DNA from: Cycloclasticus sp. symbiont of Poecilosclerida sp. M | GTDB lineage: Bacteria; Pseudomonadota; Gammaproteobacteria; Methylococcales; Cycloclasticaceae | Assembly: GCA_002101225.1 (NCBI GenBank) | Contig: LWTN01000229.1 | Span: 1 to 35,093, forward strand | Reading direction: 5' to 3' | Length of the DNA: 35,093 nt | Part shown: positions 1 to 12,200 of the stretch, piece by piece | How the letters are laid out: every line of letters begins with the position of its first letter | Numbering within the stretch: position 1 is the first letter of the stretch | Translations under genes and position numbers: made by a program | The notes under the pieces: generated by a model | Database searches by the model: none | What the model was told of the DNA's origin: nothing | What the model saw: the letters and a program-made list of their open reading frames with translations, nothing else

Positions 1-127
1 ATAGAAAAGTACCGAATAAGTTCTCTAAATTTCTTTTCGGAAAGGCGGGAACGGTGCGCATACTTGTTTTTTATAGTCATAACAAAACCTTAGCATGATA
101 ATACTCATGCTTAACTTGTCATGACCC
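1..127 (-). mobile_element. IS1595-family insertion sequence, 5' end with transposase N-terminus (cut by window edge)
   Basis: Reading the minus strand inward from 127, the sequence starts with the 19-nt GGGTCATGACAAGTTAAGC, which also begins the right-hand element at 34788. These are the element's terminal inverted repeats. An ATG at 80 (minus), preceded by an AAGG-like ribosome binding site, opens a frame MTIKNKYAHRSRLSEKKF that runs off the window. That N-terminus fits the IS1595 transposase family (K/R-rich start followed by 'SEKKFRELIRYF'). Only about 26 codons are visible. The element ends about 145 nt upstream of gltB, so it abuts that gene's promoter region. Family assignment rests on resemblance and on the better preserved right-hand copy. 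Confidence 0.8.
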
Positions 128-176
128 AAGAAATTTAATCATCTTCGTGCTCGCGCCTAGCTTGTGCGTTGACGGA

Positions 177-206
177 TTGATTGATAAGGGCTAAATCGGC
201 TATACT
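177..206 (+). promoter_or_regulatory. Candidate sigma-70 promoter for gltB
   Basis: TTGATT (177-182) and TATACT (201-206) are separated by 18 nt, about 70 nt upstream of the gltB start. It is the best -35/-10 pair in the gap between the IS end and gltB. Not experimentally supported; the -35 matches four of six consensus bases. Confidence 0.4.
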
Positions 207-211
207 ATCTG

Positions 212-235
212 GCCGACATTTGTAGAGATGTTGGC
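212..235 (+). promoter_or_regulatory. Stem-loop in the gltB leader
   Basis: GCCGACAT and ATGTTGGC form an 8-bp stem (one G-U pair) with an 8-nt loop, just downstream of the predicted -10 box, so it would lie at the very 5' end of the gltB mRNA. No T-run follows, so it is not an obvious terminator. It could stabilise the transcript or be an operator; function unknown. Confidence 0.3.
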
Positions 236-272
236 TCTTATTGATTAATAATTTAGTATAGGTGTTAGCCGA

Positions 273-3200
273 GTGAAACAAACCTCCATTCAACAAGCAG
301 GTTTATATAGCCCTGCGTTTGAGAAAGACAGCTGTGGCTTTGGTCTTATCGCGCAGATAGACGATAAGCCGAGTCATTGGTTGGTACAAACGTCGGTTGA
401 ATCGTTAGCAAGGTTAACGCACCGCGGGGCCGTCGCTGCAGATGGCAAAACGGGCGATGGCTGCGGCTTGCTGTTAAAAACACCTGAGGCATTTTTTCGC
501 GCAAAAGCGCAGGAGCTTGGCGTTGAAGCGGCAGAAGTTTTTGCGGTTGGCATGGTCTTTTTAAATAGCGACCAAGCTAAAGCAAATAAAGCGAAAAAAG
601 CCGTTGAAGAAGAAATCAAAAAACAGGGTTTAGAGTTTCTAGTTTGGCGAGACGTGCCAACAGATAAATCGGCCTGTGGTGAGCAAGCGCTAGCGACATT
701 GCCCGTCATAGAGCAAGTTTTTGTTAACGCAAAACCGGGCATGGATAGCACCGACCTCGATCGACGTTTATATATTGCCAGAAGGTGTGCAGAAAAACGG
801 TTAGAAAAGAACGATGGGATGTTTTACATCGCGAGTCTTGCCTCTAACGTCATTTCGTACAAGGGCTTGGTGATGCCTGAAAAATTGCCAATTTTTTACT
901 TAGATTTGAACGACCCAACGCTAGAGAGTTCGCAGTGTGTTTTCCATCAGCGATTCGCTACCAATACTTTTGCGCAATGGCGCTTAGCGCAGCCGTTTAG
1001 ATACTTAGCGCATAACGGCGAAATAAACACGATTCAGGGCAATCGTAATTGGGCGCGAGCGCGTAGTTATACGTTTGAAACACCGTTAATTCCAAATATG
1101 GATGACGTGCGGCCGATGGTTGCATCAGAGGGCTCTGACTCGAATAGCTTGGATAACATGTTGGACGGCTTGTTGGCCGGTGGGATGGATATATTTCGTG
1201 CGATGCGCCTGCTTATTCCGCCTGCTTGGCAGAATGTACACACCATAGACCCTGAGTTACGCGCGTTTTACGAATACTCATCGATGCATATGGAACCGTG
1301 GGATGGCCCTGCTGGTATCGTGCTAACCGATGGTCGATACGTCGCTTGTTGTATGGATAGGAATGGTTTGCGTCCGGCGCGTTTTGTAATTACAAAAGAC
1401 CGGCATATCACTCTCGCATCAGAAATTGGTGTTTACGATTACGAGCCAGAAGATGTTGTTCGTAAAGGTCGATTAAAGCCGGGTGAAATGTTGGCGGTCG
1501 ATACCCAAGAGGGCACAGTAATTGAGTCGACCGACATCGACGTTATGCTGAAACAGCGCCAGCCCTACAAAAAATGGTTGGCAGAACATACAAAGCGCAT
1601 CATGACTGAAGAAGGAAGCGACCCGCTTACATTTGTAGCGTTTGATAAAGAGCAATTACGCGTTTACGAAAAGCAGTTTCAATTAAGTTATGAAGAGCGT
1701 GATGAGGTGCTTAAGGTATTAGCTGAAGCGGGCCAAGAAGCTGTTGGTTCAATGGGCGATGACATTCCTATGGCTGTGTTGTCAAAAAAAATACGTAGTC
1801 CCTACGATTATTTCAGACAACAATTTGCCCAAGTAACGAACCCGCCCATCGACCCCTTACGTGAACAAGTCGTGATGTCGTTGATGACCAGCTTTGGCAA
1901 AGAGAAAAATTTATTTGAAGAGTCATCAGAGCACGCGCATCGGCTAGAGATTGACTCGCCCATATTGTCGGCCGCAAAGTTTAAGGCCTTGATAGAGGTT
2001 GAAGATGTTGCTTATCAAAATGCAATTATTTCTTTGCAATATGACCCCGAAAAAACCTCGCTAAAGCAGGCGATACGGGGCGTGTGCGAGCAAGTAAAAG
2101 AACAAATTGAAGCAGGAGCCGTTGTCTTGGTGCTCAGCGATCGTGGAATAGAAAAGGGCTTGTTGCCTATTCATGTACTTCTGGCGACTGGCGCGGTTCA
2201 TCATCACCTCGTAAACACGGGCCTTCGTTGCTCAGCCAACATTGTGGTAGAGACAGCCACCGCGAGAGACCCGCACCAATTTGCCACTTTAATTGGCTAT
2301 GGAGCGACGGCCGTCTATTCATACCTCGCTTTTGAGACGCTACAAGATATGCTTAAAACGGGGGCGATCGTTGATCAAGATGAGGGGGAGCTGGCGAGAA
2401 ATTACCGTAAGGGCATTAACAAAGGGCTGTATAAAATCTTATCTAAAATGGGCATTTCAACAATAGCGAGTTACCGTGGCTCTCAGTTATTTGAAATAGT
2501 TGGGTTTCAAGAAGACGTGGTATCGACTTGTTTTGAAGGTACGGTAAGCCGCATACAAGGAACGGGGTTTGATGAGCTCGAACAAGAGCAGAAGCACTTA
2601 GCTAAACTAGCCTGGAACCCGCGTAAGCTATCGGAACAAGGTGGCTTATTAAAGTTTGTACACGGTGGCGAGTATCACGCGTACAACCCAGACGTGGTTA
2701 ATTCGCTGCAGTTAGCAGTTCGTTCTGGGGACAAGCGCAAGTATCAGGAATATGCTGATTCGGTCAACCACCGCGCGCCTTCAACGATGCGCGATATGTT
2801 GCGGTTAAAGTTGGATGATAAAAACGCCATTTCGATAGATCAAGTTGAACCGGCAGAAGACCTTTTTACTAGATTTGATACAGCGGCTATGTCGCTGGGT
2901 GCTTTGTCGCCAGAAGCGCACGAAACACTCGCGATGGCAATGAACCGTTTAGGCGGACGCTCAAACTCGGGTGAAGGTGGGGAAGATCCAGCGCGTTATA
3001 GAACCGATAAGGTGTCTAAAATTAAGCAAGTTGCGTCGGGCCGATTTGGCGTAACACCGCACTACTTAGTGAACGCAGAGGTGTTACAAATAAAAGTGGC
3101 ACAGGGTGCGAAACCGGGTGAAGGTGGCCAATTACCGGGTGATAAGGTCAATAAAATGATTGCAAAACTGCGTCATTCAAAGCCTGGGGTTGCGCTTATA

Positions 3201-4748
3201 TCGCCACCACCCCACCACGATATTTATTCTATTGAAGATTTAGCGCAGCTCATTTTTGATCTGAAACAAGTCAATCCAGATGCGCTCGTGTCGGTTAAAT
3301 TGGTATCAGAGGCGGGTGTAGGTACTATTGCCGCCGGTGTTGCTAAGTGCTATGCAGACTTAATCACAATTGCTGGATACGATGGCGGAACGGGCGCAAG
3401 CCCAATAACCTCTGTTCGCTATGCAGGCGCACCGTGGGAACTGGGCTTAACAGAAACACACCAGATTTTATTAGCGAACGATTTGCGTAGCAAAGTTCGT
3501 CTGCAAACAGACGGCGGGCTCAAAACAGGCCTAGACGTGATTAAAGCCGCTATTTTAGGGGCGGAAAGCTTTGGCTTTGGAACCGGACCGATGGTGGCGA
3601 TGGGTTGCCGATATTTACGTATTTGCCACCTGAATAATTGCGCGACGGGCGTTGCAACACAAGATAATTTATTACGCGAAAAGCACTATCACGGTGAAGT
3701 TGAGTATGTGATGAACTATTTCCGCTTCTTGGCCCAGGAAGTACGCGAGTGGCTAGCAAAATTAGGCTTTACAAAGCTGGAAGATATAATTGGTCGTACC
3801 GACCTGTTAGAACAAATTGCAGGCTCAACGGATAAACAACGAGGGTTGAATTTAACGCCACTCTTAGAATTAATACCCGGTAACGAATCAAAGACTCAGC
3901 ATTGTATTACGCCGCAAAACTTACCTTTCGATAAGGCCGAATTTGCAGAAAATATGGTTAAAGATGTTTTGCCGTCTATTGAAGCCAAATCAGCAGAAAT
4001 ATTTAGCTATGAAATTAAAAACGTAAACCGCTCGATCGGTGCGCGTTTGTCGGGTGAAATAGCCAAGCGTTACGGCAACCAAGGCATGGAAGATGCACCC
4101 ATTCAAATTAACTTCAAAGGCACTGCAGGGCAAAGTTTTGGGGTTTGGAATGCGGGTGGGCTTCATCTAACGATTGAGGGCGATGCAAACGATTACGTGG
4201 GCAAAGGTATGGCGGGTGGAAAGCTTGTATTAAGGGCCCCCTCGGGCAGCACCTTCGATAGCGATGCTACAACCATTATGGGTAATACCTGCTTGTATGG
4301 CGCAACGGGCGGTAAACTTTTTGCCTCGGGCCTCGCGGGGGAACGGTTCGCGGTTCGTAACTCGGGCGCACTAGCAGTGGTAGAAGGCGTTGGAGACCAC
4401 GGTTGTGAGTATATGACCGGCGGTGTCGTCGTCGTGCTGGGTGAAACAGGTATTAATTTTGGTGCGGGTATGACAGGTGGCTTCGCGCTGGTACTCGATG
4501 AATCACGACATTTTGTTGATCGTTATAATCACGAGTTAATCGAAATTCATCGGATTATGTCTGAGTCTACGGCAGAATATTGTAATTATTTACGTAAAAT
4601 TATTGAGCAGCACGTGGCCGAAACGAGCAGTAAAAAAGGCCAGCAAATACTCGATAATTTCGCTGACTATATCCATAGTTTTTGGCTTGCCTCACCTAAG
4701 GCGACAGACATAAAAACCCTACTTGATTCGTTAAGACAAGCGGCTTAA
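273..4748 (+). CDS. gltB: Glutamate synthase (NADPH) large subunit
   Basis: Makes glutamate from glutamine and 2-oxoglutarate with GltD; cytosolic. The 1491-residue protein has the full family length. The type 2 glutamine amidotransferase starts with the catalytic Cys21 in DSCGFGLIA, preceded by a short propeptide-like stretch. The central and FMN-binding domains follow ('[11 protein letters not shown]', '[14 protein letters not shown]', '[10 protein letters not shown]'). The [3Fe-4S] ligands are Cys1112, Cys1118 and Cys1123 in [13 protein letters not shown]. The C-terminus is the glycine-rich GXGXG beta-helix domain. The start is GTG at 273 with AGGTG about 9 nt upstream; an in-frame TAA at 249 rules out a longer form. 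gltD follows after 21 nt, so the two are co-transcribed. The frame is intact over 4.5 kb, which argues that sequence quality is good. Confidence 0.97.
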   Translation: MKQTSIQQAGLYSPAFEKDSCGFGLIAQIDDKPSHWLVQTSVESLARLTHRGAVAADGKTGDGCGLLLKTPEAFFRAKAQELGVEAAEVFAVGMVFLNSDQAKANKAKKAVEEEIKKQGLEFLVWRDVPTDKSACGEQALATLPVIEQVFVNAKPGMDSTDLDRRLYIARRCAEKRLEKNDGMFYIASLASNVISYKGLVMPEKLPIFYLDLNDPTLESSQCVFHQRFATNTFAQWRLAQPFRYLAHNGEINTIQGNRNWARARSYTFETPLIPNMDDVRPMVASEGSDSNSLDNMLDGLLAGGMDIFRAMRLLIPPAWQNVHTIDPELRAFYEYSSMHMEPWDGPAGIVLTDGRYVACCMDRNGLRPARFVITKDRHITLASEIGVYDYEPEDVVRKGRLKPGEMLAVDTQEGTVIESTDIDVMLKQRQPYKKWLAEHTKRIMTEEGSDPLTFVAFDKEQLRVYEKQFQLSYEERDEVLKVLAEAGQEAVGSMGDDIPMAVLSKKIRSPYDYFRQQFAQVTNPPIDPLREQVVMSLMTSFGKEKNLFEESSEHAHRLEIDSPILSAAKFKALIEVEDVAYQNAIISLQYDPEKTSLKQAIRGVCEQVKEQIEAGAVVLVLSDRGIEKGLLPIHVLLATGAVHHHLVNTGLRCSANIVVETATARDPHQFATLIGYGATAVYSYLAFETLQDMLKTGAIVDQDEGELARNYRKGINKGLYKILSKMGISTIASYRGSQLFEIVGFQEDVVSTCFEGTVSRIQGTGFDELEQEQKHLAKLAWNPRKLSEQGGLLKFVHGGEYHAYNPDVVNSLQLAVRSGDKRKYQEYADSVNHRAPSTMRDMLRLKLDDKNAISIDQVEPAEDLFTRFDTAAMSLGALSPEAHETLAMAMNRLGGRSNSGEGGEDPARYRTDKVSKIKQVASGRFGVTPHYLVNAEVLQIKVAQGAKPGEGGQLPGDKVNKMIAKLRHSKPGVALISPPPHHDIYSIEDLAQLIFDLKQVNPDALVSVKLVSEAGVGTIAAGVAKCYADLITIAGYDGGTGASPITSVRYAGAPWELGLTETHQILLANDLRSKVRLQTDGGLKTGLDVIKAAILGAESFGFGTGPMVAMGCRYLRICHLNNCATGVATQDNLLREKHYHGEVEYVMNYFRFLAQEVREWLAKLGFTKLEDIIGRTDLLEQIAGSTDKQRGLNLTPLLELIPGNESKTQHCITPQNLPFDKAEFAENMVKDVLPSIEAKSAEIFSYEIKNVNRSIGARLSGEIAKRYGNQGMEDAPIQINFKGTAGQSFGVWNAGGLHLTIEGDANDYVGKGMAGGKLVLRAPSGSTFDSDATTIMGNTCLYGATGGKLFASGLAGERFAVRNSGALAVVEGVGDHGCEYMTGGVVVVLGETGINFGAGMTGGFALVLDESRHFVDRYNHELIEIHRIMSESTAEYCNYLRKIIEQHVAETSSKKGQQILDNFADYIHSFWLASPKATDIKTLLDSLRQAA

Positions 4749-6188
<1,440 letters not shown>

Positions 6189-6232
6189 GCCTTTCTTGTT
6201 AGCAAGCGACTAAGCGCAAGGGAAATCACAAA

Positions 6233-7291
6233 ATGACGAGTTTGAAAAACGATTTAATACTCAGAACGCTACGCGGTGAAAAAACTGAGCGCACACCCGT
6301 GTGGATGATGCGCCAAGCGGGTCGTTATTTACCAGAGTATCGTGCTACACGGGCACGAGCTGGCAGTTTTCTAGACCTTTGTAAAAATGCAGAGTTGGCG
6401 TGTGAGGTAACTCTGCAGCCACTTGAGCGTTATCCTCTTGATGCCGCCATCTTATTTTCAGATATTTTAACAATCCCCGACGCGATGGGTTTAGGCCTGT
6501 ACTTTACAGAGGGTGAGGGGCCAAAATTTGAACGCCCCGTGCGCACAGCGGCGAATGTTGATAAATTATTTGTACCGGATCCGAACCAAGAATTGCAGTA
6601 CGTGATGAACGCCGTTTCAACTATTAAACAAGGGCTGCAAGGCCGAGTGCCTTTGATAGGTTTCTCGGGAAGTCCGTGGACACTGGCGTGTTATATGGTC
6701 GAGGGAAGTGGCAGTAAAAATTTCGCCCGAATTAAAAAAATGATGTACGACGCGCCAGAATTGATGCACCGTTTGTTGGAGATTGTCAGCCAATCGGTTA
6801 TTAGCTATCTACAGGCTCAAATTGAAGCAGGCGTGCAGATTGTGATGGTGTTTGATACTTGGGGCGGCAATTTAACGACGGCAGATTACCAAGAGTTTTC
6901 GCTGGCCTATAGCCAAAAAATAGCACAGGCACTGCAAGCAAATAATCCAGAAACACCGCGCATGTTGTTTACTAAAGCTGCAGGTGTTTGGCTAGCGCCA
7001 ATGGCAGATGCTGGCTATGATGGTTTGGGCGTGGACTGGACTACCGACCTCAAACCAGCAAGAGAACTGACGCAAGACAGGGTTGTTCTACAAGGCAATT
7101 TGGATCCTACGGCGCTTTACGCGAGTCCTGAAACTATTCGCCAAAAAGTACGCAACGTACTGGCCGATTACGGGCATGGACATAAGCATATCTTTAATTT
7201 AGGCCACGGAATATTGCCGGATATAAACCCTGAACACGTAACGGCAATGATTGATGAAGTACATCAATCCAGTCCGGCATATCACAAATAG
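6233..7291 (+). CDS. hemE: Uroporphyrinogen decarboxylase
   Basis: Decarboxylates the four acetate side chains of uroporphyrinogen III to give coproporphyrinogen III in haem synthesis; cytosolic, cofactor-free. The 352-residue length is normal. The family signatures are present: '[18 protein letters not shown]' near the N-terminus, which holds the substrate-binding arginines, '[14 protein letters not shown]' with the catalytic aspartate, and '[16 protein letters not shown]'. The C-terminal '[17 protein letters not shown]' is also typical. It follows gltD by 44 nt and may be read from the same promoter. It converges on pilE, with the stop codons 12 nt apart. Confidence 0.96.
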   Translation: MTSLKNDLILRTLRGEKTERTPVWMMRQAGRYLPEYRATRARAGSFLDLCKNAELACEVTLQPLERYPLDAAILFSDILTIPDAMGLGLYFTEGEGPKFERPVRTAANVDKLFVPDPNQELQYVMNAVSTIKQGLQGRVPLIGFSGSPWTLACYMVEGSGSKNFARIKKMMYDAPELMHRLLEIVSQSVISYLQAQIEAGVQIVMVFDTWGGNLTTADYQEFSLAYSQKIAQALQANNPETPRMLFTKAAGVWLAPMADAGYDGLGVDWTTDLKPARELTQDRVVLQGNLDPTALYASPETIRQKVRNVLADYGHGHKHIFNLGHGILPDINPEHVTAMIDEVHQSSPAYHK

Positions 7292-7308
7292 GTTAAAACC
7301 GTTTTAAC
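7292..7308. repeat. Palindrome between convergent hemE and pilE, possible weak bidirectional terminator
   Basis: GTTAAAA-CCG-TTTTAAC is a 7-bp perfect inverted repeat with a 3-nt centre. It sits exactly in the 12-nt gap between the two stop codons and overlaps the pilE stop. The stem is AT-rich, but it gives a run of T on either strand, so a weak shared terminator is possible. Confidence 0.3.
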
Positions 7309-7756
7309 GCCAACATCCTGTGCCAGTAGCAGTTTTAGTACCTGTTTGATTGTAAGTCATGGTGCCACATTTGTCGGCCGTTTGATCATTTTGTGGAACA
7401 GCTTGTAGCACAAAAGCTGTTTGCGTAGGGGCTGCTGGGGCTGCTGCAAATGAGTATTTGTAATCATTGTGCTTTATACTTTTATCTAATAAAGGAATAC
7501 AACCACCCACAGTTCCACAGGAAGGGTTAGGTGTTATGGGGTCTTTCACTCCATCTGGTATGAGGTATGAGTTGTTCTCAGTAAAACGACGCTCAATAAA
7601 ATTAGCTAACTTCAATAAATCTGATTGAGCTGCCGCGCGTTTAGTTGCACGCGTATTGTCGACATAAGCTGGATAGGCAAAGGATGCTAATATACCAATA
7701 ATAACTACAACAATCATTAACTCAACAAGAGTAAAGCCGGCTCTATTTTTCATCAT
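7304..7756 (-). CDS. pilE: Type IV minor pilin PilE-like
   Basis: A prepilin processed by PilD and inserted in the inner membrane as part of the minor pilin priming complex. The 150-residue protein has the class III leader MMKNRAG cut before FTLVE, with Glu5 present. A hydrophobic helix of about 25 residues follows (LMIVVVIIGILASFAYPAYV). The C-terminal Cys pair ('CGTMTYNQTGTKTATGTGC') forms the D-loop disulfide typical of PilE/ComP-like pilins. It is the last gene of the fimT-pilV-W-X-Y1-E cluster, 17 nt after pilY1. The order and the short C-terminal D-loop favour PilE over the major pilin PilA. Confidence 0.88.
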   Translation of the reverse strand: MMKNRAGFTLVELMIVVVIIGILASFAYPAYVDNTRATKRAAAQSDLLKLANFIERRFTENNSYLIPDGVKDPITPNPSCGTVGGCIPLLDKSIKHNDYKYSFAAAPAAPTQTAFVLQAVPQNDQTADKCGTMTYNQTGTKTATGTGCWR

Positions 7757-7773
7757 ATAAATTTACTCTTTAG

Positions 7774-10700
7774 TTATCTTAACTGACGCCATGATTGTCT
7801 TCCTGTGGGGCTACCAGAGGCCCTTTTTATCACGCCTAAACTACCACTACCACTAGTATACAGACACTCTGTGCGATCATCACAGACGAGCACACTTGGG
7901 GCTTTAATAATGCCGAGCCCATATTTTCTGATGCCGCTTATAGCAATATTGTCTAAGGCATCAATTTTACCGTCTCCATTAGTGTCGTATATATGGACAA
8001 GATCATTTAAGTCAATCGCGCCATCGTTATTGATATCGAAGGGTGAGGTGCTCAAACGGCTACCATTTACAGCATCTAATTCCATTAACCAACTGGAACC
8101 GCCTGAACCGCAAGGGTTTGAGCTAGGGATTAAGGTTACAACGATGAGACGGCCATTTCTGAGTAAAGGGACGCTGACGACGCGTTCGCCCTCTGGCCCA
8201 TTGGCAGTCGGGACGTTCAGATCCATATACCAACCATCTTTTTCAGAGTAGTTTACAGTGGTGTCGGAAGTGACTCGGATATCAATAGATAAAGCAGCCA
8301 TAGTCGCTTCAGATAAAATTTGTTGTTCTTGTAAACGAGAGCGGCTTGCAACGGGAGCACCTTGGTCTCTAATACCATAGAAAGTTTGTATTTGAGGATT
8401 GTCTCCGACGATTTGGTCATTGTTAGCATAGTATTTGCCAGTACCAAAATAGACCATTAAGCCGCCATCAGGGTGTCTTCCTACTTGCAGCTTGGCGGTG
8501 ATTGGTTGTGGAGTACTTAACGCATCAAGCGCCCTGTAGAGTGGTGCAGGATTCGAGTTTGTGCTATAGGCCACCCCCCAGGTATTTGAGGACCTGCCTG
8601 ATACATCAAATTTCCATAAGTTACCAAGCAAGTCACCGGCATAAATACTGTCGGTTACGCTATCTCCATCTTCATCAATAGCAATTGGGGTAGAGAGCCC
8701 GTTAGGATTTTCAGCGTTACCGACCCCGGTGTCTATGCTTTTTATGATATGCCCTGTTTGAATGTCTATAAGGTATAAAACGGCTTTATGGCTGGCGCTT
8801 TCATACCCATTTGCAACAACGGCAGCCCAGTTGCCATTGTGCATTTTAACGACAGAGGCTTGAGGCAGTGTATAGCCCAAATTATTGGAAAAGTCTGTTA
8901 AATCACTGCTTGGGCCAGGTGCTTGGGTAGTAGAAATCTCCCATAAAACATTACTGGCGGAGAAGCTTGAAGGCTTGGTAACGTCTAAGGCGAAAAGCCC
9001 CTTGCCACCAGCACCTAAGGTATTGACCATAACGGAATGCCACGCGCTGCCAAAGTAGGCGTCGCCAACAAGGGGGGATCCATCTACGCTGTACCTGTGA
9101 GGGATGCAGCCAGCATCCGCACAACCATAAAGGGGGTCGCTCAGAGTGCTTAACGAGGCAATGGTTGCGTCAGGTACATATGTAAATAGTTCGGAACCAG
9201 TTACTGCATTAATAGCGTGTAACATAGCATCATTGGCTGAGAAATACATGGCGGGCGTTCTGGAAAGTTTTGCCGTTAAATAAGCTGCATAGGTGGAGCC
9301 TTCGGGGCTGTCTAGTTGAGTGTAACCAAAGTCTCCAACCGTGCCCGCAAACCAAGGGTCGGAATTAATCACATCACCCAATAAAGAGGAGCGGTCTCTA
9401 AATGCCCCGCCATTTTGTTCTTCGGTGCTGGTATCGCCTCGAATGTAATCAGCCCTCGTTGCTCCTAAAGTGTCTGTTCCCCCTGATGAATCAGTGTTCA
9501 TTAGAGCTTGTTGGGAGGTGTTAAGGTTGGCGTACTCAAAGACAATGCCCGTAGAGCTGCCGCTTGTAGCGTCATAAGAAAATATTTTACGGCTATTTTC
9601 AGTAGGGATTAATGTTGCGGCATCCCAAGCTTGTGTGCCAATGCTACCGTCTGTGTTTAAGTCAAAAGCCAATAGTTGCCCTGTCCATGTGGCGCTATCA
9701 AAACGGGCTTGGTAGATTTTTGAATTGATGTTGAGCCGAGTAGCGTTAGCTGCTACCGATGTTGCGGAAGAGCTCCCTTCCTTAATAGTATAAAATGCTC
9801 GGCTAAGAGCAGAGACGAGCTTATCGGGTTCGGTGGCTAATACATAATTGTCTGGCACGCCGTCTGAGTCGGCATCCCATTCGGTTGTTGATGCTCCAGG
9901 CGACCCATTATTGGGGTCACCGTCAGCATTATCATCAATAAATCCGCCGTATTTACCCGCCAGCCACAGCATATTCGTTTGGCCCAATAATGGGTTGAGG
10001 CTATATTCTTGCGTATCTATCATAAAAGTAGAAATGGTTTGTTTTCCAGCAAAGTCAGTTGTTGCGCCCAAACGACCCGTCGCACCAGTACGGATATCTT
10101 GCGTATTGGCATAGTAAGCGAGTCCAGCAATATAATAAGAATTCTCTTTATCTCCGTTTGTAGGTGTACCGAAGACTTCGCCTAGCTTCGTGAGGGTTTT
10201 TTTAGTAACTGCTTTACCAGAATCACATTCTAGAGCAGTGCAACCGATAAACTGCTCGGTGCCGTTTAAGCCTTCTAAATCACCAACGGTATTGGTTAGG
10301 TTAGTTACATTAATGTCTAAGTCTGGCGTGCTTGGCGGCCGAAAGTCATCGAGGATATCTCTGCCATTAAACGTACGGGAAGTAAAATGAGTGCCTGGCA
10401 ATCTTTTGTCTTTCCATGGATTAGCATCGTTTATTGCTATAATAAAATTCTTTTGGCACTCGTATTGGATAGGGTCTTGCCATTGGTTCAGCCTTAAAAT
10501 AGGGAAGCCACCCTTATTACCGATTAAGTATTCACTTGTTGGCCCAAGGTTTTTGAAGTAACGAATAGATTCATAAAATAATTCCCCTGCAGGGTCGTTG
10601 GCTTTATAGCCAAAGTCACTAAATTTATTTAAATAGGTAATTACACCAGAGAGAGTAACACCGCTTGTCCTAGCATCGACGGGATTAGAGTTGGTGTTAA

Positions 10701-11655
10701 TGATGCCAGTTGGTAATATTTCTGCGAGAGGGTTAGCTTTTGTTCCGCCGTTACCATCTGGCATGGTTGTGCCGACGTACTTAATATTTGAGCGCAAAAC
10801 ACCTCCCTGAATACCGTCACCGCTGGTGTTGCTGTAACTGGTAACGCCAAATCGCATATGATCTGCATTGTTTTGTATCAAGCCTTCAGGTTTATAGTAA
10901 CTACCGTCCCCGTCCCCGTAGGGTGTGCAGTTAGCCTCTAAATTACTCTCTTTCTCACATACTCTTACTCGTAGCTTGTATGTTCCTCCGTGGCTTAGGT
11001 CATCTCCATCAACTGAGGTCCCAAATTTAACGCCAAAGTCTTCATTGCGAATATAAACGGGCACAGGCCAAGGGGTTACGGTTGATGGGGACACGTTGAG
11101 ACCAGGCGCAATAAATTTACGAGGAAACCCATAGTTACTACTTGATTTGCGTGTTCTACGGATCACCGTTTCCTCTATAGTATCTACTACGCGGTTGCCG
11201 CCGGTCATCGTTAAGACAAACATATCCATGGCTGTCATGGTGGCCCAGTTCATAAAGTTGCCACTGAATTTAGCAATACAGTCGTGGTCAGGGCTATTGA
11301 CTGCCCCATCTGGATTAAATTGGTCAGTAGCACGATCATAGATATAACATTTGTTAGAGTCAAAATAGCCGAGATATACGCGGCTAGGGGTGTAACAAAC
11401 ACCGAGGCCACCCTGTTCCCCACTAATACGACCACCACAGTGAGTGCTATCAGTGCTATCAGTGCCATCAGTCCCCCGATCATTATAAGCGGCGCCGCCG
11501 ATCGGGGCTTCAATAGACATATTTAAAAGTACATTTGGGTCGACTGATGTAGTCAAAAACAAGGGTGACTGGGCAATGGTTGCATAAGCAGTGCCGGCGG
11601 TATATAAAGCGGCAAAAGTGATAAAAATAAGTTTTTGGATGATAAGTTTCAGCAT
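7774..11655 (-). CDS. pilY1: Type IV pilus tip adhesin / biogenesis factor PilY1
   Basis: Tip-associated protein that, with the minor pilins, primes pilus assembly and senses surfaces. It has 1293 residues. An N-terminal signal peptide (LIFITFAALYTAGTAYA) is followed by a divergent N-terminal half; no clear vWA MIDAS motif is visible to me. The conserved C-terminal beta-propeller carries 'YFSANDAMLHAINAVTGSEL' and 'GDLLGNLWKFDVSG' with the acidic stretch 'IDEDGDSVTD'. Further Asp-rich calcium-type loops occur at 'DDNADGDPNNG' and 'DADSDGVPD'. Near the C-terminus two EF-hand loops lie only 5 residues apart: DINNDGAIDLND (about 1207-1218) and DTNGDGKIDALD (about 1224-1235). Start ATG with AGGAGC 6 nt upstream. 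It lies between pilX and pilE with short gaps. Confidence 0.93.
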   Translation of the reverse strand: MLKLIIQKLIFITFAALYTAGTAYATIAQSPLFLTTSVDPNVLLNMSIEAPIGGAAYNDRGTDGTDSTDSTHCGGRISGEQGGLGVCYTPSRVYLGYFDSNKCYIYDRATDQFNPDGAVNSPDHDCIAKFSGNFMNWATMTAMDMFVLTMTGGNRVVDTIEETVIRRTRKSSSNYGFPRKFIAPGLNVSPSTVTPWPVPVYIRNEDFGVKFGTSVDGDDLSHGGTYKLRVRVCEKESNLEANCTPYGDGDGSYYKPEGLIQNNADHMRFGVTSYSNTSGDGIQGGVLRSNIKYVGTTMPDGNGGTKANPLAEILPTGIINTNSNPVDARTSGVTLSGVITYLNKFSDFGYKANDPAGELFYESIRYFKNLGPTSEYLIGNKGGFPILRLNQWQDPIQYECQKNFIIAINDANPWKDKRLPGTHFTSRTFNGRDILDDFRPPSTPDLDINVTNLTNTVGDLEGLNGTEQFIGCTALECDSGKAVTKKTLTKLGEVFGTPTNGDKENSYYIAGLAYYANTQDIRTGATGRLGATTDFAGKQTISTFMIDTQEYSLNPLLGQTNMLWLAGKYGGFIDDNADGDPNNGSPGASTTEWDADSDGVPDNYVLATEPDKLVSALSRAFYTIKEGSSSATSVAANATRLNINSKIYQARFDSATWTGQLLAFDLNTDGSIGTQAWDAATLIPTENSRKIFSYDATSGSSTGIVFEYANLNTSQQALMNTDSSGGTDTLGATRADYIRGDTSTEEQNGGAFRDRSSLLGDVINSDPWFAGTVGDFGYTQLDSPEGSTYAAYLTAKLSRTPAMYFSANDAMLHAINAVTGSELFTYVPDATIASLSTLSDPLYGCADAGCIPHRYSVDGSPLVGDAYFGSAWHSVMVNTLGAGGKGLFALDVTKPSSFSASNVLWEISTTQAPGPSSDLTDFSNNLGYTLPQASVVKMHNGNWAAVVANGYESASHKAVLYLIDIQTGHIIKSIDTGVGNAENPNGLSTPIAIDEDGDSVTDSIYAGDLLGNLWKFDVSGRSSNTWGVAYSTNSNPAPLYRALDALSTPQPITAKLQVGRHPDGGLMVYFGTGKYYANNDQIVGDNPQIQTFYGIRDQGAPVASRSRLQEQQILSEATMAALSIDIRVTSDTTVNYSEKDGWYMDLNVPTANGPEGERVVSVPLLRNGRLIVVTLIPSSNPCGSGGSSWLMELDAVNGSRLSTSPFDINNDGAIDLNDLVHIYDTNGDGKIDALDNIAISGIRKYGLGIIKAPSVLVCDDRTECLYTSGSGSLGVIKRASGSPTGRQSWRQLR

Positions 11656-11676
11656 GTTTAGTGCTCCTGAATACAG

Positions 11677-12198
11677 TTAGCGTTTATATGTGCTTTGTAG
11701 CATAACAACAGCAGTGTTTGTGCCACCAACCGCGTTGGTGGTTATACGGTAATAACGATTTTGAACAGCTACACCAGTTTCTAGACTGCCTCCAGACTCA
11801 GTAATGGTTGGCAGTTCTTCAACGATGTAAGCGGGTGGCGATGCAATGCCATCCAATTTGCCGGTATAGGAGATCGCACCGTTTGCGGGGTCAGACCAGT
11901 TAGTGATTGTATCCCAGCGAGCTGCACCAGCGGTGGTGGGTTGATAGTGCCCTAAAATGCCATCGGTAAAAGACGGTAATATAGGCGTTACTCTCAGGTA
12001 CTCCTCTGCCTCGCGTAGCGCCGATTCGGCTGCTTGTAAAGACATGTTCCTGTCTTTGAAGTTACCCGCCATTCTTTCTTCTAGAACGGTTGTTTGCATG
12101 CCAGAAATGCCCAGCAATGTCATTAACAATAACATGATGAGGCTGACGAAAAGAATGGCGCCAGCTTGTTTTTTGTGGGATTTAAAATTATTATTCAT
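11677..12198 (-). CDS. pilX: Type IV minor pilin PilX
   Basis: Minor pilin of the priming and tip complex. The 173 residues begin with a basic leader ending ..KKQAG, then AILFVSLIMLLLMTLLGISG. The mature position 5 is Val rather than Glu, as in PilX/GspK-type pilins that sit at the tip. 'MQTTVLEERMAGNFKDRNMSLQAAESALREAE' (read in two parts) is the diagnostic PilX region after the membrane helix. The start is 2 nt after the pilW stop, so translation is probably coupled. A 21-nt gap separates it from pilY1. Confidence 0.93.
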   Translation of the reverse strand: MNNNFKSHKKQAGAILFVSLIMLLLMTLLGISGMQTTVLEERMAGNFKDRNMSLQAAESALREAEEYLRVTPILPSFTDGILGHYQPTTAGAARWDTITNWSDPANGAISYTGKLDGIASPPAYIVEELPTITESGGSLETGVAVQNRYYRITTNAVGGTNTAVVMLQSTYKR

Positions 12199-12200
12199 AC

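Noticed and set aside
8253-8447. Extra minus-strand ORFs within pilY1 and the plus-strand ORFs opposite the pilus genes
   Set aside because: Shadows of long, well-supported genes; no ribosome binding sites or domains.
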